From the IMG/VR virus record IMGVR_UViG_3300033145_000895, positions 1-41,165 of that record: a stretch of DNA of 41,165 nt, one strand, 5' to 3'. The notes beneath the pieces are model-generated. The model had not been told where the DNA came from and searched no databases. It was given only the letters and a program-made list of their open reading frames with translations. Shown here piece by piece: positions 1 through 4,982 of this stretch (the first letter of the stretch is position 1; each line of letters opens with the position of its first letter). Position numbers and translations under genes: made by a program. The DNA comes from a virus.

Positions 1-109
1 CCTTTCAGCCTTAGCAAGGGCGGCTTCGGCCAGGTTAATAGCGTCGATAACTTCGTCCGGCCCGCCGGTGTGCATCACCCCAACTGCCTCTTTCAACGCC
101 TCGACAAGC
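1..109. repeat. Terminal direct repeat, left copy
   Basis: These 109 bases are identical to 308-416 and to the last 109 bases of the window (41057-41165). On the minus strand they encode the end of a small protein (ELVEALKEAVGVM to AEAALAKAER) and a GGAG ribosome binding site used by the next gene. Identity of the two window ends suggests a circular contig; the internal copy means a break at an assembly repeat is also possible. Confidence 0.95.
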
Positions 110-297
110 TCATCATGGGCATTCCAACAGAGCATTAAGCGCTTTGCGTTAGGAAGGGCTGGAATAACTAAATCATCGCCTCGCGCTCGGCGATAAACCG
201 TGGCAACTTCCAACCCATTCACTAGAAGGTCAATACAACCGCCTGCCTCTAATTCAGGATGGCACAACAAACTACAAGTTCCTGGTGTATGTTCCAT
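1..297 (-). CDS. Small early protein with shared C-terminal module (runs off the window start)
   Basis: The ATG at 297 opens a frame that is still open at base 1 after 99 codons. If the ends join, it finishes at 41051 as a 100-residue protein ending AEAALAKAERS. The N-terminal half (MEHTPGTCSLL, then LVNGLEVATVYRRARGDD) is unlike its neighbour; the C-terminal 36 residues are identical to those of the gene at 302-577. The ribosome binding site GGAG lies inside the upstream gene's last codons. I do not recognise a family. Its place in a chain of overlapping early genes suggests an accessory protein. Confidence 0.8.
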   Translation of the reverse strand, partial: MEHTPGTCSLLCHPELEAGGCIDLLVNGLEVATVYRRARGDDLVIPALPNAKRLMLCWNAHDELVEALKEAVGVMHTGGPDEVIDAINLAEAALAKAER

Positions 298-301
298 GAT
301 T

Positions 302-577
302 CTAGCTCCTTTCAGCCTTAGCAAGGGCGGCTTCGGCCAGGTTAATAGCGTCGATAACTTCGTCCGGCCCGCCGGTGTGCATCACCCCAACTGCCTCTTT
401 CAACGCCTCGACAAGCACAAGCTCATCCAGCAGCGGGGCGAAGGCTTCGTCGATTTCCTTGGCCATTGCGCGAACCCCAACTTGCTGCCTGTCAGCTTCG
501 GTGAGGAAATAGGTCTCTCGCAGCGAAGGCATTATCTCGTCGGCTGCTTTCATGGCGTATTTGGAAGGTTCGCCCAT
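302..577 (-). CDS. Small early protein, paralogue with identical C-terminal module
   Basis: This gene encodes 91 residues starting MGEPSKYAMKAADEIM. The ATG at 577 shares its A with the upstream TGA (TGATG), so translation is probably coupled; an open frame extends further upstream but overlaps the preceding gene. The N-terminal 50 residues are predicted helical and charged. The last 36 residues equal those of the 1-297 gene except for a two-residue insertion (LV), caused by a tandem hexamer acaagc at 411-422. The family is not recognised. The protein is acidic and helical and has no membrane segment. Confidence 0.75.
   Translation of the reverse strand: MGEPSKYAMKAADEIMPSLRETYFLTEADRQQVGVRAMAKEIDEAFAPLLDELVLVEALKEAVGVMHTGGPDEVIDAINLAEAALAKAERS
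308..416. repeat. Internal copy of the 109-bp repeat
   Basis: This copy is identical to 1-109 and 41057-41165. Against the right-end copy the identity extends five more bases on the left (303-307), giving 114 bp. On the right, homology resumes after a six-base insertion. It includes the GGAG that serves the gene at 1-297. Confidence 0.95.
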
Positions 578-762
578 CAGTGCACTTGGATTTCTATCCG
601 CAGGAGGTATTCCCCGGCGGTGTTCTTTCGATAGATGCCGTAGATGCCGCCGTTGCGGCTTGCTCGCTTCCACGCGGAACGGATGTCCGCCAGCAAGTCC
701 TTCACGTCCTGATCGCTTGTCAATCTCAGGAACGATTCTTTTATTTGGGCCGATTCGGTCAT
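577..762 (-). CDS. Small hypothetical protein (61 aa)
   Basis: The protein begins MTESAQIKESFLRL. Its ATG overlaps the upstream stop (ATGA) and its own stop overlaps the next start (TGATG), so it sits in a translationally coupled chain. The middle (DVKDLLADIRSAWKRASRNGG) is probably helical, and the end (YLLRIEIQVH) looks like a beta strand. No family is recognised and no cysteine cluster or membrane segment is present. The reading frame is supported by the overlaps on both sides rather than by homology. Confidence 0.65.
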   Translation of the reverse strand: MTESAQIKESFLRLTSDQDVKDLLADIRSAWKRASRNGGIYGIYRKNTAGEYLLRIEIQVH

Positions 763-1025
763 GCCTTACCCCCCGACTTGCCGCTGGCGCTCAAAACTCC
801 TGAGCTAGCTACCGGGTTTTTTGATAACTCTGCCGCCGAAGGGGTAGATGCCATATATGCTGCCCCAAGTCGCTTACAGGCCGTTTCTGGGCGAATTCCA
901 AAACGGAACGGCCAAAGGCTACATAGCGGACCGTCGATGCCGTTTCGCGGGCAGAGCTTCACGGCCTTATACGAGCCACCCATACATTCGAGGCATTTTC
1001 GCCGGATGGCCTTGATCGGCGTCAT
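759..1025 (-). CDS. Small Cys-cluster phage protein (probable zinc-binding)
   Basis: The chosen start at 1025 has the site AAAGGTGG upstream and gives 88 residues beginning MTPIKAIRRKCLECMGG. The pattern KCLEC, then KLCP, then a cysteine before SLWPFRFG belongs to a small family common in phages and prophages (xxIRxKCLxCxxG ... LWPxRxG). Four cysteines (residues 11, 14, 23 and 34, approximately) could bind one zinc ion. The function is unknown. The last 25 residues are a low-complexity Ser/Ala/Gly tail. This is the last clear gene of the leftward operon before the divergent recombinase region. Confidence 0.75.
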   Translation of the reverse strand: MTPIKAIRRKCLECMGGSYKAVKLCPRNGIDGPLCSLWPFRFGIRPETACKRLGAAYMASTPSAAELSKNPVASSGVLSASGKSGGKA

Positions 1026-1339
1026 CTCGCCACCTTTTTCCCTTGACAAAAACCGCCTCTCGGCGTACAATTCTTGCGCACATGGAGGGCCATGTCATCA
1101 CGGAGGGTTTCCTCAGCCGCCAATGGCTTGAAATATGCTGGCCGGGGCCGCAGGCATCCATGTCCCGCGCTCGCCCCGAGCCAGCAAAAAAGCCACGCGG
1201 TTTCAACCTGCGAGAGTAGAAGTACCGCGCGGCTTAATTTGCTGTGTCGTCGGGATTGTCTCGCAGGTCGTTTCATTTTCTCGCCTGCGATATTGTACGG
1301 CGCGTTTTAGAGATGGAGGTTCAAGCGGAGGTCAAAAAC
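1026..1339. other. Intergenic control region between early operon and integrase
   Basis: About 310 bases hold no convincing gene. The region contains a plus-strand sigma-70 promoter at 1043-1071 and a long leader. Short open frames on both strands lack ribosome binding sites and recognisable sequence. A minus-strand TACAAT at 1292-1297 has no good -35 partner. The promoter of the leftward operon and the attachment site would be expected near here, but I could not identify either. Confidence 0.6.
1043..1071 (+). promoter_or_regulatory. Sigma-70 promoter toward the integrase
   Basis: TTGACA at 1043-1048 is followed after exactly 17 bases by TACAAT at 1066-1071. This is six of six and five of six matches to the consensus at ideal spacing. 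Transcription would start near 1078 and run about 330 nt before the recombinase start, and it would be divergent from the leftward early genes. The -10 end lies upstream of the Cys-cluster gene, so regulators bound here could affect both directions. Confidence 0.75.
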
Positions 1340-1402
1340 ATGGATACTGATTCGAGCCCTGTATCGCCCATTTACCTATCTGCTGAGGGGGCAGGGGGTT
1401 AG
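1340..1402 (+). CDS. Possible 20-residue leader peptide before the integrase
   Basis: GGAGG stands seven bases before an ATG that opens MDTDSSPVSPIYLSAEGAGG and stops at 1400-1402, seven bases before the integrase ATG. The ribosome binding site is better than that of the integrase itself, so the peptide may serve translational coupling or regulation. There is no homology to rely on and it could be chance. Confidence 0.35.
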   Translation: MDTDSSPVSPIYLSAEGAGG

Positions 1403-1408
1403 CTCATC

Positions 1409-2371
1409 ATGGCCGAAGGGAAAATTTTTTCACAAAATGCTAATTATTTTCTTGCCGCCGCTGGACACTTGGGTGCTTTGAGGCGGATCCCCGCGCGCCG
1501 GCCATCCCTGCCCGACCTCATAAAGGAGTTCGGAAAGGCTTTAAAATTAACGGCGAAACCAGCCCACATCGGCCAGGTCGTCGGCATCGTCAAGCGGTTT
1601 GTCTGGCGATACGCCATCGCCGATGTTCGGAAGATAACAACCCAACAGATTCAGGATCATCTATTCCGCCTTTTTGAGGAGGGCAAACGGACGAGCACCA
1701 TCCGCAACCACTTCTGGGCGATGAGCCGGTTTTGTAGATTCCTCCAGCAACGGCGAATCCTGGCAGGCAGCCCGACCGAGGGCATCGATCTCCCGCCGAC
1801 CGTGAAGCATCTGCCACGATTCCTGGACCAGACCGAATACAATCAGGTAATCCGCCTTGCCCATGAGCACGGAATAATCGCAGAAGTCGGCTTGGCCCTC
1901 TTGACGGGCTTGCGGATGGGCGAGCTCCGCCGCCTTCGGTGGGCGGATGTTGATATTGTCGCCAAAGCCCTGTACGTCATCGAATCGAAATCCCGCCGGC
2001 CGCGCGTGGTCTGGCTGAACCGCCGGGCGAAAATGCTGCTCCGTTGGCAGCGGCGGCGGACTGGCACGCGCGATTATGTCTTTCCCGGCTGGGACCGCTC
2101 GCGGCAGTTTCGCAACAAACCCAGGTGCATCGGCTGGTGGCAAAAGGCTTTGGGGCCGATAATCGAGGCCATCCCGAAGTTCAAGGAGGCACCGTCTCAG
2201 GCACCGGGCAGAAGGTGGCACCTGTTCCGGCACACTTTCGCCAGCCGGGCCGTCCAAGCCGGCGTGCCGATCTTCAAGGTCTCGCAATGGCTCGGCCATT
2301 CGGACGTGCGGACCACGCAAATTTACGCCCACCTTGCGCCGAGCTGGGATGCCGACATTGAGAAGGCATAA
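1409..2371 (+). CDS. int: Tyrosine recombinase (phage integrase)
   Basis: This 320-residue protein is a complete tyrosine site-specific recombinase that should integrate and help excise the phage DNA. Residues about 30-120 form the SAM-like core-binding domain (TSTIRNHFWAMSRF). The catalytic domain carries Arg169 (TGLRMGEL), Lys194 (IESK), His271-x-x-Arg274 (HLFRHTF), His297 (LGHSD) and the nucleophile Tyr306 (IYAHL). All catalytic residues are present. It is transcribed against most of the genome from the promoter at 1043-1071. The site before the start is only G-rich (GGGGG), so coupling to the small upstream frame is possible. It converges with the holin-like gene. Confidence 0.96.
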   Translation: MAEGKIFSQNANYFLAAAGHLGALRRIPARRPSLPDLIKEFGKALKLTAKPAHIGQVVGIVKRFVWRYAIADVRKITTQQIQDHLFRLFEEGKRTSTIRNHFWAMSRFCRFLQQRRILAGSPTEGIDLPPTVKHLPRFLDQTEYNQVIRLAHEHGIIAEVGLALLTGLRMGELRRLRWADVDIVAKALYVIESKSRRPRVVWLNRRAKMLLRWQRRRTGTRDYVFPGWDRSRQFRNKPRCIGWWQKALGPIIEAIPKFKEAPSQAPGRRWHLFRHTFASRAVQAGVPIFKVSQWLGHSDVRTTQIYAHLAPSWDADIEKA

Positions 2372-2382
2372 GCCGGTTTCGG

Positions 2383-2595
2383 TCATTCCGGCGGCTCTGC
2401 GTTAAGCAGGGTTTTCCGCGCCTTAACAGACGTAATGATCGAGATGACGGCGATGACAACAGCCGCCAGCCCGTTACCCAAAGCAGCCCAAGTGTCAGCA
2501 GCGACAGCTTCCTTGCCGAAGCGGATAGCGACGTAGCCAGCCAGAAGCCTTAGCGCGGCGGTTATAATCCACCGAATCGTTTCAGCTTTGTTCAC
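2383..2595 (-). CDS. Holin-like small membrane protein
   Basis: The 70-residue protein starts with GTG (then NKAETIRW), with AAGGATG about seven bases upstream; an ATG at 2604 is possible but too close to that site. Two hydrophobic helices, roughly residues 8-25 (IITAALRLLAGYVAIRF) and 38-56 (ALGNGLAAVVIAVISII), are followed by a charged tail (VKARKTLLNAEPPE). Size, two spans and a charged C-terminus fit small phage holins, which form the membrane lesion that releases endolysin. It is the last gene of the leftward lysis-type group. No sequence-specific holin motif is visible, so the role is inferred. Confidence 0.6.
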   Translation of the reverse strand: MNKAETIRWIITAALRLLAGYVAIRFGKEAVAADTWAALGNGLAAVVIAVISIITSVKARKTLLNAEPPE

Positions 2596-2635
2596 AATCC
2601 ACATCCTTCCCAAGTGTTTCCACGCGGCGAAAAGG

Positions 2636-2962
2636 TTAAAGTTTCACCATGAGCGGCGCCACGAATGGCGCCGCGACTTGGCCGAGGGCGGCGATGATTT
2701 GGACGAACATCACCGCTACCCTGGTCCGCTGAGTCTCCTTCTCGAACCCATCACGGGCCGCGTTAGCCTCAGCGATAACAGCCTGCACCTGGGAGCTTAG
2801 CGCAACAAGAGGAGTAATGCTTGTAACCGGGGGAAGTGTTGCCGAAATCTCTTCCGCCGCCGGACGGTTGGCTTCAATCTGCTTTAACGCCGCATCGAGT
2901 GCGTCCCGGACTTGCTTTGCGGTTTCAAGCTGTTCGTTAGTTAGCTGGTTGAGTGGCGACAC
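2636..2962 (-). CDS. Coiled-coil protein with C-terminal membrane segment
   Basis: The 108-residue protein starts MSPLNQLTNEQLETAK. Residues 5-35 and 60-85 are amphipathic helices likely to form coiled coils, and residues about 86-105 (VMFVQIIAALGQVAAPFVAP) are hydrophobic and could insert in the membrane. It overlaps the upstream lipoprotein gene by 26 bases and precedes the holin-like gene, so it probably belongs to the lysis cassette as an accessory membrane protein. No named family is recognised. A tail-anchored topology is predicted. Confidence 0.65.
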   Translation of the reverse strand: MSPLNQLTNEQLETAKQVRDALDAALKQIEANRPAAEEISATLPPVTSITPLVALSSQVQAVIAEANAARDGFEKETQRTRVAVMFVQIIAALGQVAAPFVAPLMVKL

Positions 2963-3305
2963 TTTCGGCCTCCTTAATCAGTTGGTTAAGTACCGCGCTG
3001 GTCATGTCCAGCAGTAGCCGAGCCGAAGTAACCGCCGAGTTTTCGGTGCGCAGCGCGTCCAGCCTGGCGTCGGCGTTGATGGCGAGCGTCATCGCCAAGG
3101 CCCTTGTGTCAGCGCGTAGCTGAACGGCGGCCTGTTCGTCACCTTGGGCTTCGGCGGCATTGCAGTAAGCCTCGACCGCAGGTTGGGCCTTAGCAACGTA
3201 GAGGCTCATCACGTTTACATCGGCGACGGCGAACCGCTGTTGCGCCGGAGTTGTGCAGCCAGCGAATAGCACCATCACCACCAGGATCATCATCAATCGT
3301 TTCAT
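2937..3305 (-). CDS. Lipoprotein, possible outer-membrane spanin-like subunit
   Basis: The start at 3305 has GGAGCAGG upstream and gives 122 residues with a lipoprotein signal: MKRLMMILVVMVLFAGC with lipobox LFAGC, lipidated Cys at residue 17. The mature part is helical, Ala-rich and acidic, and is predicted to extend in the periplasm. A small lipoprotein next to a holin and an anchored coiled-coil protein resembles an i-spanin/o-spanin pair, which fuses inner and outer membranes at lysis of Gram-negative hosts. No spanin signature is visible, so this is inference from topology. An in-frame extension to 3395 overlaps the preceding gene. Confidence 0.65.
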   Translation of the reverse strand: MKRLMMILVVMVLFAGCTTPAQQRFAVADVNVMSLYVAKAQPAVEAYCNAAEAQGDEQAAVQLRADTRALAMTLAINADARLDALRTENSAVTSARLLLDMTSAVLNQLIKEAESVATQPAN

Positions 3306-3306
3306 G

Positions 3307-3420
3307 TTACCTGCTCCTTCCACGTCCTTTGCTTCGGGTTGTTTTGCAGCCGCCTCGGCCACGATTGGCCCGGACACCACGACCACTTCCGTCATGTTTG
3401 GGTACGCCTTTTTTCGCCAT
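3307..3420 (-). CDS. Gly/Arg-rich 37-residue basic peptide
   Basis: AAGGAG stands before the ATG at 3420, which opens MAKKGVPKHDGSGRGVRANR and continues Gly/Arg-rich to the stop at 3307. Similar short peptides with a KxDGSGKGxRANxGRGGC-like sequence recur in unrelated phages, so this is probably a real gene although it is below usual length cut-offs. The two-base spacing to the lipoprotein start and the ribosome binding site of that gene inside this one (GGAGCAGG) suggest coupling. The high positive charge suggests RNA or DNA binding. The function is unknown. Confidence 0.7.
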   Translation of the reverse strand: MAKKGVPKHDGSGRGVRANRGRGGCKTTRSKGRGRSR

Positions 3421-3421
3421 G

Positions 3422-3676
3422 CTATTTCTCCTTAGTTCTGTCCAGTAAAATACCTACGTTGGTTTTAATTTCGGCTATGTCCTTCGCAACGGTCTCGTCG
3501 CGCTGTTCGCGAACTGTCATCCGGCGTTCAAGGCCGTCGGTTCTGGTAGAAACGGCAGCCACAGAGTAAACCGCGGTGGAAACTGTGGTGGTAACCACGA
3601 TGACCAGGGTGATTATTATCGCGATCAGGCGGACAGTGCCGTTGGTGCTGCCGTTTTTTGCACTACCGTTTTTCAT
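3422..3676 (-). CDS. Membrane-anchored coiled-coil protein, possible inner-membrane spanin-like subunit
   Basis: The 84-residue protein has a short Asn/Gly/Lys-rich N-terminus, one membrane span at about residues 16-38 (RLIAIIITLVIVVTTTVSTA) and a charged helical tail (TDGLERRMTVREQRDETVAK). One N-terminal anchor followed by a periplasmic coiled coil is the topology of i-spanins. It leads the leftward lysis-type operon and is divergent from the plus-strand cassette, with 53 bases between the two starts. The ribosome binding site is weak. Confidence 0.6.
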   Translation of the reverse strand: MKNGSAKNGSTNGTVRLIAIIITLVIVVTTTVSTAVYSVAAVSTRTDGLERRMTVREQRDETVAKDIAEIKTNVGILLDRTKEK

Positions 3677-3729
3677 TGCTTCGGTCTTTCGGTTGTAGGA
3701 TGATTCTCATTCGAGAAAGGAGCCTTGCC

Positions 3730-4062
3730 ATGAAACAACTCATCATCTCTCGCCCGCACCTGTTTCCATCGCTGCTGGCCTGTGGGATGCTTCTGGCCGC
3801 AACGGGCAGGTGGCCTTACGGCTACTACACCCTGCTGCGATTCGTTGTCTGCGCGGCGGCGGTGTTCGTCGCCTACGAGGGTTATGTTTGGCGAAGCCTC
3901 TGGGCCTGCTGGCTGTTCGGCTTCATAGCGGCCCTGTTCAACCCCCTTGTGCCGGTGCACCTGCGCCGCAGCACGTGGCAACCGCTGGACATCCTGGCGG
4001 CAGCGGCGTTCCTGATCGCCGTTTTTGTCTTGAAGGCACCGGGAGAGCGGGAAGCGGAATGA
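3730..4062 (+). CDS. Small integral membrane protein (DUF6804-like)
   Basis: The ATG at 3730 follows GAAAGGAGCC and gives 110 residues. Four hydrophobic segments are visible: residues about 8-24, 30-48, 52-66 and 90-106. The sequence carries WPYGYYTLLRFVV, then FGFIAALFNPLVPVHL, then LDILAAAAFLI, the hallmark order of a family of bacterial small membrane proteins that I match to DUF6804. No enzymatic function is known. It is transcribed opposite to the surrounding virion and lysis genes and is followed by a hairpin terminator, so it looks like a self-contained accessory (moron-type) unit. Confidence 0.75.
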   Translation: MKQLIISRPHLFPSLLACGMLLAATGRWPYGYYTLLRFVVCAAAVFVAYEGYVWRSLWACWLFGFIAALFNPLVPVHLRRSTWQPLDILAAAAFLIAVFVLKAPGEREAE

Positions 4063-4085
4063 GCCGAAATTATCTCGTTTTTCCC

Positions 4086-4113
4086 TTGCTTTTTGCCACC
4101 CATGACCGATAAT
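4086..4113 (+). promoter_or_regulatory. Weak promoter-like pair upstream of the tRNA
   Basis: TTGCTT at 4086-4091 and GATAAT at 4108-4113 are separated by 16 bases. The -10 is good and the -35 only moderate. It could drive the tRNA, but such a transcript would cross the hairpin at 4147-4175. Confidence 0.3.
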
Positions 4114-4146
4114 GTAAATGGAGACAATCATCTGTATGGTGGGAAT

Positions 4147-4184
4147 GGGCGCGATGCTAACGACACGTCGCGCCCTTCCTTTTT
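4147..4184 (+). terminator. Rho-independent terminator-like hairpin
   Basis: GGGCGCGA at 4147-4154 pairs perfectly with TCGCGCCC at 4168-4175 across a 13-nt loop and is followed by TTCCTTTTTT. It would end the transcript of the DUF6804-like gene. The T-tract ends directly before the tRNA acceptor stem, which is unusually tight. Confidence 0.65.
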
Positions 4185-4185
4185 G

Positions 4186-4272
4186 GGAGCTGTGCGCGAG
4201 TGGCTTATGCGGATTGTCTCCAAAACAATTAAACCCGTACAGGTTTCCTGGGTTCGAATCCCAGCAGCTCCG
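4186..4272 (+). tRNA. Class II (serine-type) tRNA with CCA anticodon
   Basis: All arms fold. The acceptor GGAGCTG (4186-4192) pairs fully with CAGCTCC (4265-4271), with discriminator G at 4272. The D-arm pairs CGC with GCG around GAGTGGCTTAT. The anticodon stem ATTGT/ACAAT closes the seven-base loop CTCCAAA, so bases 34-36 (4220-4222) read CCA, the anticodon for UGG (Trp). A long variable arm (AAACC/GGTTT with loop CGTACA) and the T-arm CTGGG/CCCAG with TTCGAAT follow. The long variable arm, G1-G2-A3 and G73 are serine-type features, which conflicts with the anticodon. CCA is not encoded at the 3' end. Confidence 0.88.
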
Positions 4273-4352
4273 TGTAACCGGGCGGTAGTTTTTCCTTGAC
4301 TTTGCGAGCGCTCTGCGCATAGTGGGGATCAGGGAAAACGGAGCGGCCAGAG

Positions 4353-4571
4353 ATGAATCGTAAACAGGTGGTTTTGCTGTGCGTGAGCGCCGTGGCGCTG
4401 GCGGCGGTTTGTTTCTTCCCGCCAACCACAAATATCTCCGCGTATGCCGCCCGCCGGGGATGGGCTGGCAGTAATGTTGACGTACCCTTGCTTTTAGCCC
4501 GATTCGCTGGCGTGGCTGTTCTCGCTGGCGCAGCCTTGTTCTTGACCAGAGACAAAAAAGCCCCAAGTTGA
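4353..4571 (+). CDS. Small membrane protein (72 aa)
   Basis: The ATG follows CGGAGCGG at good spacing. The protein has an N-terminal hydrophobic segment (VVLLCVSAVALAAVCFFPP, residues 6-24) and a second one at about 47-65 (LLARFAGVAVLAGAALFLT) ending in positively charged DKKAPS. Two-span proteins of this general form occur widely in bacterial genomes without known function. A possible promoter (TTGACT at 4296-4301, 18 bases, TAGTGG) lies just after the tRNA. Its stop overlaps the next start. Confidence 0.7.
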   Translation: MNRKQVVLLCVSAVALAAVCFFPPTTNISAYAARRGWAGSNVDVPLLLARFAGVAVLAGAALFLTRDKKAPS

Positions 4572-4966
4572 TGTTCCCGCTTATGGAACCTATACAGACA
4601 GAGACAATCGACTCCGCCCAGGTTGAGAAGACCCAAGACATCGAGGTCGCCGAAGCCAAGGCCGAAGGCCGTAAGGATCGCCGCGCATTAGTAAAATGCG
4701 TCATAGCCGTACTCCTTGGAGGCGCGACCTATGCACTGCTCGGTCAAGTCGCCAAAGAAACGCATTGGTTATCACTTTACCCATGGTGTTTCGTGTGGTG
4801 CTTTTTGCTCTTGCGAAAGGAATTAAAATCCCATAGCAAAAGCGAGCATTATTCACTGTTAGCTATGCCGTTCATGGGGGCCTTTGTTATCCTAATACCA
4901 ATCCTAGCCCTTACCGCGGTCGGCCTTGTCGTTGCTGGCGTTTTGTGGTTGCTTGGGATCATCTAA
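4571..4966 (+). CDS. Membrane protein with charged N-terminal region (131 aa)
   Basis: The ATG at 4571 shares a base with the upstream TGA (TGATG). A later ATG at 4583 is an alternative start. The first 45 residues are charged and Glu/Lys-rich (VEKTQDIEVAEAKAEGRKDR), followed by hydrophobic segments at about 46-64, 71-87 and 100-130 (FMGAFVILIPILALTAVGLV). It has no recognised family. It ends 16 bases before the end of the convergent large virion gene. Together with the preceding gene it forms a plus-strand two-gene unit of probable lysogenic-conversion type. Confidence 0.7.
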   Translation: MFPLMEPIQTETIDSAQVEKTQDIEVAEAKAEGRKDRRALVKCVIAVLLGGATYALLGQVAKETHWLSLYPWCFVWCFLLLRKELKSHSKSEHYSLLAMPFMGAFVILIPILALTAVGLVVAGVLWLLGII

Positions 4967-4982
4967 TAATGCCGCCTCTCGG

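Noticed and set aside
3673-4704. 343-codon minus-strand frame
   Set aside because: It runs through the tRNA, the terminator and two well-supported plus-strand genes, and has no recognisable domain.
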